A stretch of DNA of 64,000 nt, taken from Batillaria attramentaria. Taxonomy: Eukaryota > Mollusca > Gastropoda > Batillariidae. This document shows, piece by piece, positions 51,136 to 62,773 of the stretch (the stretch's first letter is position 1; every line of letters starts with the position of its first letter). The notes beneath the pieces are model-generated. The model ran no database searches. It was not told the origin of the DNA and saw nothing but the letters and a program-made list of their open reading frames with translations. The DNA lies in NCBI GenBank assembly GCA_018292915.2, contig JACVVK020000387.1, positions 499,501 through 563,500 of the forward strand, written 5' to 3'. The translations under genes were made by a program, and so were the position numbers.

Positions 51136-52390
51136 GGAATGGTTCCGAACAGCACACACAAAACTGTGCACTGACCCCATTATTCATACCCTGGCACACG
51201 CCCAAGGATGTGGTCAAAAATAGGTCACCCCTCAAATCAAAGGTGCCGTTTCAGTTTCAACACACCAAACATCCCTCTTTTCAACAAAAACAAAAATGGG
51301 GTCAAATGCACTTTTAGAAACTCTAACAAAAATCCAGGAGAAAGAGGGAAATTCATTTTGATAATGCAGGTCCTCTTACTCCCTGACATGCTTAATTTGT
51401 TGTGCTTTGTGACCTGCACTAAATCATAAAAGAGCAAGTTTGAATAGGCAAGCATGCTGGCTTACACCGACCCGTTAGGTTACTTCATATTCCGGTGTTG
51501 CATCGTTGCCGTTTAAAGGCACTAGGCCTCATACAATCATTGTTTTGCAGGCATGCTAAACGCGACAAACTCAAAACGACTACCTCAGTGATATGTAATA
51601 TTGTACATGTACTGAGTATGTTGCTGCCTGAAAGAGCTCGACGCAGATGAATAATTGTTGGAGTTCTAGACTTTCGTTGCGAACTGGTCGCAAATAATGT
51701 ATAATTATCTTGCCACAAATGCAGGCAGATCCAGTCAGTGATGGTTTGTTTCAACTCATGGGACTGTTCTCAGTTGTACTGCTGCCCGGATGCCTCATCT
51801 TTTGACTTTTCCCGTGCCACGTATACTGTCTTTCAATAAATAATGAAAAACGAATCCCCTCTTGTTTTCAAACAAAATCGCATACCGTCCAATACGATTG
51901 CCAGATTACCCTTTTGCATCATTAGACAACATCACTGCCGGGTTACCCTTTTTCATCATTAGACAACGTCATCTGACACACGTTTCAAACAACCGATATT
52001 AAAAATACATTTTCAATCGACTGAAATTACATTTCATACTGAGCTGTTAAAAGGCGACAGGCTGTTTTTGACATAGTATAACCTGATCATGCATTTGTGT
52101 ATGTACTTCCGTGTACACTGTGCGTTTTGAATGCTCCACAATCTAGACTGATGTCAGTGCACTCGCTGTTCAGTGCAACGTGATCTATCGTACGCATAAC
52201 AGTCATAATTGTTAAACCGGCATCTGCGAATCGCCTACTGAGTGTCAGAAACATTCTACAACCAATCCAAAATGTATATATTCACAGCCGTATTGTGATC
52301 TGTCTTGCATGACTATTCAGTTCGCACTTGCGTTTATGCAATTCGTCCAAAGGCGGGGTGGCCCTCAAGCGCGATCGTTTCCCTAATTCA
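51136..52390. other. 3' flank of vWA copy 2
   Basis: No gene was seen. From about 51.6 kb the sequence resembles the 3' flank of copy 1 near 42.7-43.0 kb, marking the left side of the second duplication unit. Confidence 0.5.
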
Positions 52391-53308
52391 TCTTGACCCA
52401 TCTCTTCACGCGCGGTGATGCGTTCGATGATATCTCCTGTCTTTTACAGCCCATAACCTGTCCTTGGTATTATGTTATGCGTCGTGACTCAGTGATCGTG
52501 CATAGCCATTTAGAGTCACATAATTATACAGCGTTCATCGGCATCTTGACCCATCTCTTCACGCGCGGTGATGCGTTCGATGATATCTCCTGTCTTTTAC
52601 AGCCCATAACCTGTCCTTGGTATTATGTTATGCGTCGTGACTCAGTGATCGTGCATAGCCATTTAGAGTCACATAATTATACAGCGTTCATCGGCATCTT
52701 GACCCATCTCTTCACGCGCGGTGATGCGTTCGATGATATCTCCTGTCTTTTACAGCCCATAACCTGTCCTTGGTATTATGTTATGCGTCGTGACTCAGTG
52801 ATCGTGCATAGCCATTTAGAGTCACATAATTATACAGCGTTCATCGGCATCTTGACCCATCTCTTCACGCGCGGTGATGCGTTCGATGATATCTCCTGTC
52901 TTTTACAGCCCATAACCTGTCCTTGGTATTATGTTATGCGTCGTGACTCAGTGATCGTGCATAGCCATTTAGAGTCTCATAATTATACAGCGTTCATCGG
53001 CATCTTGACCCATCTCTTCACGCGCGGTGATGCGTTCGATGATATCTCCTGTCTTTTACAGCCCATAACCTGTCCTTGGTATTATGTTATGCGTCGTGAC
53101 TCAGTGATCGTGCATAGCCATTTAGAGTCACATAATTATACAGCGTTCATCGGCATCTTGACCCATCTCTTCACGCGCGGTGATGCGTTCGATGATATCT
53201 CCCGTCTTTTACAGCCCATAACCTGTCCTTGGTATTATGTTATGCGTCGTGACTCAGTGATCGTGCATAGCCATTTAGAGTCACATAATTATATAGCGTT
53301 CATCGGCG
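52391..53308 (+). repeat. Six-unit 153-bp tandem array, open in one frame
   Basis: Units begin at 52391, 52544, 52697, 52850, 53003 and 53156 with the phrase TCTTGACCCATCTCTTCACG. They are almost identical, differing by a few substitutions near 52976, 53202 and 53293. Because 153 is a multiple of three and one frame of the unit lacks stops, a 312-codon frame (52393-53331) runs through it with a 51-residue repeat (HLFTRGDAFDD, CPWYYVMRRDS). That openness follows from unit length and is weak evidence for a protein. The array ends about 77 bases from the vWA copy 2 stop and is absent from copy 1. Confidence 0.9.
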
Positions 53309-53384
53309 ATTTCTCCATAAGGACAACATAGGTCGATTCCAGATGTTCCCTCTTCAGTGGGCGATCGGTGCTATAACAATATCC

Positions 53385-54854
53385 TTACGCCTCATCGTTT
53401 CCAGAGATCAGCTTGCCACATCTCTTCAGGCGGCGATGCGTGTACCGTTGTTTCCTGCCTTTACCGCCCGCCTTGGCAGATGGGCGCGGCGACCACGCGT
53501 AGTCGTAGTGGTCTTCGAGGTGGCGCTGCGCCTGACGCAGAACTTGCTTGTCCTTGGCGTCGCCACGCCTGATGTACAGGCGCCCGCGGCCGTCCTCGAG
53601 AAGCGCGTCCACCTCGGCTTTGAGACTGGCTTTGTTGATGAGGGCCGCTTCCCAGATGACTTCAGATCCTTTGGTTGATTTAGAATCCTTGCGCACAGGC
53701 CACTCTGTGAGAGCGCGGTAGCCCAGCACGAACTGCTTGGGGCGGTATTTTCTCACTGAACCAGAAGACTTGGGGGCGGGCGCGATCTCTGCCATCAGCT
53801 CGTAGAGGGCGGGGCATTTCTTGTCGTCTCGGAATAGGACCACGTTGCGGAAGCCTGGCTTGCCGGCAGGGCGGCGCTTGAAGCACCATGCACTCCGGCC
53901 GGCCGGTTTGTTTGGCGTCACGGCGATGCTCCACGGACCCCACGTGACTTTCTTGCCGCTGTCGCCCGTGCTGAACTCAGTGTCTTGCAGCGTCTCCCGG
54001 AAAACGAGTTTGTTGCTCGGCTGAAGAAAATGGAGAGACTAGATGAGCGTCAAGCCGCGCAGTCATCTCAAGGATCAGAAAGTTTGAAGATCTCTCTCTC
54101 TCTCTCTCTCTCTCTCCCCCCACGCGAGCATGTGTGTATGTGCGTGTGTTTGAGTAAGAGACAGACAGGGGGAAAAAAAATAGCCCGTCCTATGATCTTG
54201 TTTCCATTACTATGGAAACAACATAAAAACGGATTGACCTCACCATCCATACCCCTAAATTTCCTCACCTTCGGTTTTGTCTTTTGAACCTTCGTCTTTT
54301 CCTTGGTCGGCTTCTTCTTCTGTGTCTTGGTGGTTTTTCTCCCTTTGACGGACTTCACCCCCTTTCCTCTCGCTGCTTTGGCTGCAGCCTTGGCGCTGGC
54401 TTTGGCTTTAGCTTTTTCCTTGGCAGCCTTGGCTTTTCCTTTGGCAGCTTGAGCCTTGCCTTTTCCTTTCCCTGCGGCGCCTTTCCCTTTGGCTGCTGCT
54501 TTGGCTTTGGGAGCAACAGCCTTTCCTTTAGCTTTACCTGCGGTGGCTTTTCCCTTTCCTTTGGACGCTGCTGCTGTAGTCTTCTTCGCTTTGGCAGTGG
54601 CAGCTGCTTTTCCTTTGGCGGCGCGTTTGGTAGGAGCTGCAGTTTTCTTGGCTGTACCTGCCGATAACTTTGGTAAAGTCTTGACGGATGCTTTCTTGCC
54701 GGCCTTGAGAGCGCCGAATACTCCCTCCAGGTCCTTGTGGAGACCGTGTGCGCCTTCACGCTCGCGTACTTCCTCTTCGTAAGCCTGCGGGGAGAAAACA
54801 CAATTGTCAAGGATGTTCATCATGCATTTTTGATTCATGGCCGGGCTAGGGTGG

Positions 54855-54931
<77 letters not shown>

Positions 54932-55078
54932 GGGGTAGGGGGGGGATGGCTGGCAGCAGAATTTTTTTTTCTTTGTGTGTTTTCGTCTTTTCTAAAGACA
55001 GGCACAGGTTGTCGTTAGTTTTCAAGTTCAAAACTCTGCGAATCAATATGGTGAATATGTGTTTGCGTGCGTGCGTGC

Positions 55079-55125
<47 letters not shown>

Positions 55126-55249
55126 TGTGTGCGTGTGTGGTGTGTGGTGTGTGTGTGTGTGTGTGTGTGTGTTGTGTGTGTGTGTGTGTGTGTGTGTCTG
55201 TCTGTCTGTCTGTCTGCCTGTGTGCGTCCGTGCGTGCGTGCGTGTGTGC

Positions 55250-55281
<32 letters not shown>

Positions 55282-55877
55282 GTGTGTGTGTGTGGCGTAA
55301 TAACAGCAACACACGTGAAACCTCTAATCTGCCAAGGACATCATCATCAGCACCGCTAACCGAGAGAGAACGCCGGGGGGGGGGGGGGGGGGGGGGGGGG
55401 GGCAATAATGTCGCAAGTTCAGTTGGTGATCATGGAAGATGCAACGTACCTCTACAAACTCTACACCTTTCTCATTGTAGCAGACGGCCATGATGATGTC
55501 AAAGATGTTGTTGAACTGATCCAGTTTCAGGTGGCGCCCCCTGGTGGTGGTGGCCAGTGTCCGGTAAAAGTTTGTGCTTTGTGGGCGGTTCATGGCTTGT
55601 ACTGCGTAGATTTTCACACCCTGAAAAGTCGAGCCGGCGTTAAATTTCTTACCGATAGCGTTTATACGCCAGGACACAGTATTTACATACGTAGGTTGTT
55701 GGTGATAAAAACTAGATTTGACCCTCCCCCCCCCAAAAAAAAAAAAACAAAAAAAAAAAAACAAAAAACAAACAACAAAAAAAACAAAAAACAAACAAAC
55801 ATTGGTTGTGCTTTTGTTTGATCTCACCAGTCGTCGTCAGTGTTATAGGATAACGCTGAAGAAGAAGAAGAAGAAGA

Positions 55878-55910
<33 letters not shown>

Positions 55911-57430
55911 GAGAGAGACAGAGAGAGAGACAGACAGACAGACAGAGCTTTTTAAGCAAGTTTGTTTAGTGTCTGCGTTAGAACGTCAATGCTGTGAATA
56001 TATTTCTGGATTCGCCATGCACAAAACAAGTTGATCAAACACTTGCAGGGTCCCTGTTCAAAGTGGTGCAATGATAATGATAATGACGTTAATGGCTAGT
56101 TTTGATGCTGTTGTCACTCATTGTGGTGATGATAGTGGTGTCTGAGTAAAAAACAACAACAACAAATAATAATAAATAAAAATCTGAGAAACAGTTTTCT
56201 CTTACCATCGCGGCCAGTTTTTTGGTCTCTTCTTCCCAGTCCAGCTTTTCGTCCTTACTAGCGTAATAGCTCGCAGGGTGAGGAGTTGCGTCCCCTATCA
56301 TCACCAGGGAGCGCTGGCTACCCGGGGTCCACGACAGCTCCGTCTGTACCCTGGCCATCACGAGCTCGTAGCACTCGTCGAAGTCTCCGCCGCCCGTGCC
56401 AGAAATTTTCTGCACGAAGTCACTCATCTCCGGCAGGGAAGATCCGAAGTCGATCCACTTGATGACGTAGTTATCCGCGTCACAGTAGTCGCCGTGAGCC
56501 ACGACCGCGATCCGAATGCCCGGGATGTCAGCCTGCAGCCTCTGGATCATATCGCCTATGCGACCTCTAACCTCGTGGAGGCAAGAGCTCATGGACCCGG
56601 TCGTGTCGAAGGAAAAGACGATCTCGATCAGGCCGCCAGGTGGCAGAGGCACAGCAGGTGGGGAGCTCGTGCCAGCCGCCTCCTCCTCCTCTGCCGCTTC
56701 ATCTTCTTCGGCCTCCTCATCCGCCGGGACGTCAGTTCCGTACACCCGGATGCTCGAAAGCTTCTTTGACATGGACGCCTTCTTGGAAGCCATACTCGGC
56801 GTTTTGGACAACTCCTTCCTCATTTCGGGTGGCACGGAACTCGATTTGGATAACTCTTTTCTGACTTCCGGCGGAAACGCGCTCGCGGCTTTGGATATCT
56901 CCTTGATGACGTCAGGGGCCGCGGAGGTCAGGCTCTTGGTCTCTCCGATCGAAGACCCGACTTGAGTTTGGTCACCGAGGTGACCGTTCCACTTTTCTCC
57001 AGGGTGACGACAGAACCTCGCTTGGACAGAGAAGCCACGATGGACGGGTCCCTGCTTGTTAACTTGACCTTGCTGAAGGACTTTCTCATGCTAGAGGTTG
57101 GAGAGTCCGACTCGGCCAGCGTCAAGGTCGCGACCTTATTTGATAAAAAAAACCAGAACAATATAAATACCGTATGACATAGAACAAAAATGAATGTTGA
57201 ACTGTCTGCAATAAGCAGGCAACCAGGCAACAGATGAAACAACACCAGCGCCCCAAAAACCAAAAACAAAACAAAAACAAAAACAAACAAACAAACACAC
57301 ACACACACACAAAAACCAAGCCCCCCCCCCCAAAAAAAAAAAAAAAAAAAAAAAAAAAAACAACAACCAACCAACAAACAAACAAACAAAAAACAAGAAG
57401 AACAACAGCAACAAAACCAACAACAACAAC

Positions 57431-57494
<64 letters not shown>

Positions 57495-57946
57495 TTTTTT
57501 TAAAAATTATTATTATATATTGACTACTCTACTACCCTCAAATGGTACACTGGCCGAAGTGCTTATGAAATTCATGACGCTTAAACCCTTTCACAAAACG
57601 AGGGTCTTCGGAGTACCTTTCTAAGTCCCGTTACTGATGGCCCGGCCACCTCCTCCTCGCTGACCTCCTCGACCTCCTCAACGGTGGCTCCCTTGGGAGT
57701 TCTGGTGGTGGGCACGAGGGTGGGCCACTTGACCGGGACCATGGAAGGGTTGGCGGTGGATTCTTTGGGAGTTCTTCTGGTGGGCACAAGGTTACTTGGC
57801 CACCTGGCCGGAGCCATGGAGGGCTTGGTGCTTGTGACGGTTCGCCGTAGGGTGCTCAGGTTACGGCTGACCGTCGTGGTAGTGCTGTGTTTCGTCATCT
57901 TGGTCGGCCGCTCGTACGGCGCGGGGCGTGACGCACTGCGCTTCAT
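53385..57946 (-). CDS. vWA-domain protein with histone-H1-like linker, copy 2 (one frame break)
   Basis: This is the better-preserved copy of the unrecognised gene. Exons: 57946-57617, 57134-56206, 55620-55450, 54784-54269 and 54020-53385. If one missing base is allowed for, it encodes about 860 residues. The order is: a basic Ser/Thr/Pro N-terminus (1-110); a Ser/Lys-rich segment; an acidic Glu/Ala insert near 248-265 that copy 1 lacks; the vWA domain (about 279-477) with MIDAS DTTGS at about 287-291 and GDATPH; the Lys/Ala linker (478-649); and a basic C-terminal region ending in GRKQRYTHRRLKRCGK. Exon 2 is one base short: the C-run at about 56956 has three bases where copy 1 has four, which breaks the frame. 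Exons are far better conserved between copies than introns, implying selection or gene conversion. A secreted vWA role is unlikely because no signal peptide is seen. Confidence 0.8.
54857..54930 (+). repeat. (GT)n microsatellite
   Basis: A long GT run in intron 3 of vWA copy 2, followed by a G-rich stretch. Confidence 0.95.
55064..55298 (+). repeat. Compound GTGC/GT/CTGT repeat
   Basis: Blocks of GTGC, GT and CTGT repeats cover about 235 bases in intron 3 of vWA copy 2. Open frames through it are low-complexity artefacts. A poly-G tract of about 27 bases follows at 55376-55402. Confidence 0.95.
55855..55950 (+). repeat. GAA/GA/CAGA microsatellite
   Basis: A compound purine-rich repeat in intron 2 of vWA copy 2. 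Confidence 0.9.
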
Positions 57947-57959
57947 GCTGAAACTGAGT

Positions 57960-58700
57960 GAAACACAGTGCGATGCAATGCACACAATTCCTGTTGTTCA
58001 CAACAAACAGTGGAATACAACGCAATGAAAAGCACGCAATACGTGTTGAGACAAACAATGCAACGCAAAGCACATACTTATGACATGTTGAAACCGGCAA
58101 TGCAATGCACGCAAGACAGTAGACGTGCTGAAACATGCAATTCAATGCACGCAACTCGTGTTGTTCACAACAAACAGTGGAATACAACGCAATGAAAAGC
58201 ACGCAGTACGTGTTGAAACAAACAATGCAACGCAAAGCACATACTTATGACATGTTGAAACTGGCCATGCAATGCACGCAAGACAGTAGACGTGCTGAAA
58301 CATGCAATGCAATGCACGCAACTCGTGTTGTTCACAACAAACAGTGGAATACAACGCAATGCAAAGCACGCAATACGTGTTGAAACCAACAATGCAATGC
58401 AAAGCGCATATGGCATGTTGAAACGGGCAATGCAATGCAACCGATGCAATGCAATGTACTCGAGACATTTGACATGCTGAAACATGCAATGCAATGCACG
58501 CAACCCATGTTGTTCAAAACAAACAGGGCAATACAACGCAATGCAAAGCACGCGACACGTGTTGAAACAAACAATGCAATGCAAAGCACACATGGAATGC
58601 TGAAATGCAATGCACACATGCAAAGCACATATGGAATGCTGAAATGCAATGCACACAACACATTAGACGTGTTGAAATATGCTGAAAAGAAGATGCACAA
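57960..58700. repeat. Minisatellite of about 167-182 bp units upstream of vWA copy 2
   Basis: The landmark TTGTTCACAACAAACAG (the last copy has one change) starts at 57994, 58161, 58328 and 58510. Each unit also holds CGTGTTGAAAC and many TGCAATGCA words. Some units contain a CACGTG-type palindrome. A sparser version occurs upstream of copy 1. It lies immediately before the start codon, where the 5' UTR intron is expected. Confidence 0.85.
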
Positions 58701-58847
58701 AAGACACCCAGAAAAACAGTGCACCGCAACGCAACGCAACGCTACGCCAACTCCTAGGTGAACACTAAGAAAAACAACAACAGCAACCCCTCCAAAACAA
58801 CAACAATTCCATCCAGTGACCTGTATCTTCAGCAAGTCCGACTAACA

Positions 58848-59023
58848 TTGGGAGCCGGGGTGGCCGAAGTTAGAGCGTTGGACTTCTAATGCCGCTCGGG
58901 TCGTGAGTTCGTATCCCGGCTGGGGCCAATATTTGTGCTGGCTTTTTCATCGTTGCCCCGTCTTTGATACACCCGCATGTGGAGGAAAAGGACGTTAACC
59001 CCTAAACGCCCATCCACCCACCC
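58848..59023 (+). mobile_element. SINE family B, copy B5
   Basis: The head is GGGAGCCGGGGTGGCCGAAG with a short deletion in box A. Box B is GAGTTCGTATCCC and the family B tail follows. The target-site duplication TCCGACTAACA is at 58837-58847 and 59024-59034. Confidence 0.88.
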
Positions 59024-59034
59024 TCCGACTAACA

Positions 59035-62000
59035 GTGCCAACTACAAGTCTCTCTCCCCCTGCTTCTTTAAGCGCAACAAGCATGAACTGTGTCATGGAA
59101 TACTATTGCGCTATACAAGTGGACATTTTGATTTGATCTGACTTACAATACAGTGTTGTTGTTGTTCTCACAATACATTGCTGTTGTTGTTCTTTCTAAG
59201 TCTCTCGTTTCAGTCTTCAGGCATTTCAAATTTGCTGGATTTCATATCACGTATGAATTTTGTAGGACCGGCCGTCAATGAATCATCATTTGTCGTCTGT
59301 TCTTGTAAATGTATTACTTAGTAGATGTAACACTTTGCCGGGTGATCCCTATTCTGCATACCGCTTTCATACGCGCGTTGCGACCGAACGTTCCAAACTG
59401 AGGGACTGTGATAATGTTTATTTGGTCTATATTACACTCAGTTACACTGACTTTGCAGTGTGTCTGTCCGTTATCGACGCTGACAAAACGGAACGCCGGG
59501 ATAAAGCCTGATCAGACATGTATGGCCTTTCTGAGGCCCACGTAGTAATGCTCGGGCCGAAGCACAAACACTGATCCTGAACGTTTCGTGTTCTCTTAGT
59601 GTTATCGTTCTTATTTTGTGGGCGGCGGACACGGCTCGAGTATGCTGAAGCTCAGTACTGGGTGGGGGGTGGGGGGTGGGGGGGGGAGGGCACGGTTGAC
59701 CCGAAAGGGGGGGTGGGGGGGGGGCGGCGGTTTGACGTTATAATGATTATAGTGATACTGTACATGTCTCGATACAAGTCAAGTCGGTGTCAGTTTATTC
59801 AAGACCCCTCTGGGGCATGTGAATGACAAAAAGAAAACGACGACAACAAACTGAAACACAGACTGAAATATAACTTTCACACACACGCGCGCGCGGTATA
59901 TATACCAGTATTAGTTAGTTTGTTTGCTAGTTGGTTAGTTAAATGCTGGTGTGGTTAGTTTTATACATCATTAGTTTGTCACCTGTTGTACTCCAAATTG
60001 ACCTTTATATGTAAATATCCATCTGTTCATTCATTTATTCATTCGATCATGCATCTCTTTTATTCATTAATTTATGAAATGGTTCATTTCTTTATTCCCC
60101 AGTGCGGAATTGTACTGTCCATCGAGGTGGACAGGCTATCATGTGATATGCATGCATTCAGTTGTAATGGTTCAAGTGATACTGCTTTAGCGTGTTTCGA
60201 TCCATCCCGCTCTCACCGGCCCCTCCCCTTCCTACTTTCTAACTCCTAAACCACTGAATCCAGCGATGTACCTTTACATTGTTTACCTTCAACTGTGGCC
60301 TCATTTTGGTTCAACCCCCTCCCCACCCCCGACTCTCAGTGACTAGACCCCCAGCCATCCCCGTCCAGTTCCCCTTAATCCCCGCACAAGTCGCTTATGT
60401 TTCCTTTAGCGTCCATGGCACATGCACCTGTCAGTACTTTCAGCGGATTTACTAGATCTGGAAACATGAAGAAGGGCCTTTTCCCTTACGTGTTTTGCAT
60501 AATTCCACCCTCGCTTTTGTTGACCGGCCGGCCACCATGACTCAGAATACCGGTAACACTAATAGAGCAGCATTGTGACCCAAACAAACAATCTATAATG
60601 TTATAGTGTGAAACTCAAGAGTGCTCTCAGTGCACACTGTCATAGAGGTACATGCAGATGCCTTACCGCGTTGAACGCTTGACCTTCGGATTCACAAACC
60701 ACGATCTGCCGGCTCGATGTCTGCACAGGCCCAGGTATGCACTGAGGGGGGTGTGCAACTGACAAATTGAGACCACACTGAGTCAGCTGGCCACGATAAC
60801 ACACCCGGCCACACCGGCCGGTAAACTGAGCGCTGCCGAATACCGGCGTCAGTCAAATTATGCGGTGAGAAATCGGCGGCTCAGAAATCAGTCCAGCCTG
60901 GCACACACTGAGTCGAGCACTCGGGCTGCAGCGGACACGGACGAAAAAATAGGCACTGACGTGCGCTCAGAAGGTAGTTAACGACTGCACTTTAAAATGT
61001 CAGGTCAGCGAACTTTTAAGTTGTGGCACATGTACACGTCCGATATAATTATTATCACCCTCAACAAAGACAAGCTCTGCAAGCTAAGCTGATCAGTTCT
61101 GTCCTAGGCAGTCGCCGACGTATCGGTCAGATCGACTTACACTGAGCCAGTCAGTCGTGCAGACCTGGGTATATCGTAAGGTTATAATTATAGCAGCATG
61201 GGTACGTTTATCTTGAGCGTGTGTTAGCCTGTTCGTTTCGAGTTATTTTATTGGCTAATCGTCATGTGCCGGTTAAAATCAATGTCAGCCACTGTGTACC
61301 GTAGCTCCCTGACTCGACTGAATGCCGCGGACGTGACCTACTCGAGTCCTTTCAGTACTTCTCAGTGAAACGGCTCAGTCAGTCTAGCACTGGCTTGCCC
61401 AGTGTGTTAGTACCGGCTGTCTTAAACCAGGCTGTTCCTGGACGGGACGGTCAGGTTTTGATGAGTCAGTGTCTTCAGTCAGTGAAACTGTGTCTCTGAT
61501 GTTACGCAGTATTCAGTCTGAATTTCAGTCAATGGTTTGACTGAATCGCTTCCATCATTCAGTGAGCGTGGCCGCCACGGCTGAGACTGAATGTACAGGA
61601 AAAAAAAACAGATATTGCTTATATATCCCGACGTCAGTGATCATTTGACACAGGACTGACGTCGCAAGTCCGTCGATAACCGAATGCCTCGGAGGGGGGG
61701 GGGGGGGGGGATGGGGTGGGACAGTCGCCGGATGGGGGACAGCCGGTGACCCCGCCCCTCTTACATGAGTGGGGCGTTACTTACTGCGGGTGGGCTCCGC
61801 GAAAGGCCGGGGCAATAGAGACGTCTCCGTCTTCTATTTAAAAAAAAATATTATTGATTATTTGCTAAGTAGAGGCTGATTTTTTGCCTTGCATTATAAG
61901 TTTCCCGCTTAATACAAAATTGAAACACTCGTGCACGAGTACATCTGTGACCGATAGCCAATAGCCAGTTTCTTCGGGACTCGGCCATGGAAAAAAACTC

Positions 62001-62039
62001 GACTTGTCACATGACCTTTACCGAATCACATGGATCTTG
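59035..62039. other. Intergenic region between vWA copy 2 and WASHC1
   Basis: It contains a retroposon-type tail (about 59065-59140), G-rich tracts (59660-59730, 61695-61710), a short GCGC/TATA repeat near 59885, and a stretch (about 60.25-60.75 kb) homologous to the upstream region of vWA copy 1. Many CAGTCAGT words occur at 61.1-61.6 kb. No convincing exon was found. Confidence 0.5.
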
Positions 62040-62123
62040 ATATGGTGTACGCGCACTTCCCCGGTTCGAAGATTTCCAAGTGCTTTCGGTGTCTGCTGCG
62101 CTTCTTTCTCTTGCTTACGACCC
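62040..62123 (+). other. Candidate 5' UTR exon of WASHC1
   Basis: A strong donor (CCC/GTGAGTAA) follows 62123. A matching acceptor (CTGCTTCTGTCAG) ends at 62713, 60 bases before the WASHC1 ATG. The left boundary is approximate. This is splice-site inference only. Confidence 0.45.
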
Positions 62124-62773
62124 GTGAGTAATTGATTTTACAATATCGAGGTTCATCTTATATGCCCACTCGATGTACCTCGCTAATAGGTCCAAACATG
62201 TCTAAGTCATCCTCGACCTTATACAGGTGTCTGCCTGACTGTACCGGCAGCAGCGTGTTGCTCCCATTCACAATCCGCCCCTTTGCTTTTGATTGTGTCG
62301 ATGTGGCACCTTTCATGAGAACAGCGTCCAGTAGTGACAGATTGCTAAAATACGACAAGATGTGCATTGTCAGTACTTGGAATTTGTGGCCTGCTTGACA
62401 AGAAATCGATTTATTTATAATTATCAGCGCAATTTGATAGTCTTCCATTTTTGACATCAATGTCTTCGACTTGCACTCGGTTTATGTTTGTAGAATAAAT
62501 GTTCATTCATGACATGTTGGAAGTCCAGTGTCCAATAAGTAGCGTTAGACACAGACATATCGCTGAATATCTGAATCTGTGTTTTGCCATGTCCAGAGAT
62601 ATAGATCACTAGTATGTGTTTATGTACATGTATAAATATGTGTCTTGCCAGTGTGTTTAAGTAAAACTGTCTGCGACTTGCCAAACTTAATACGAGCATT
62701 CTGCTTCTGTCAGTCCAGTACAAGGGCATGAACAGTCGTGAGAGGTGACCAGAGGCAAGCTTCATGAACGATC

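Noticed and set aside
52391..53308. CRISPR array
   Set aside because: The units are contiguous 153-bp repeats with no unique spacers, in a eukaryotic genome.
55015..55500. Several overlapping open frames with Cys-Val or His-Thr repeats
   Set aside because: They are pure translation of GT/GTGC microsatellites.
1345..59023. tRNA genes at SINE heads (for example 1350, 3365, 6980-7051, 34957, 58850)
   Set aside because: Boxes A and B are present, but the cloverleaf is incomplete, a SINE body follows directly and most are flanked by target-site duplications.
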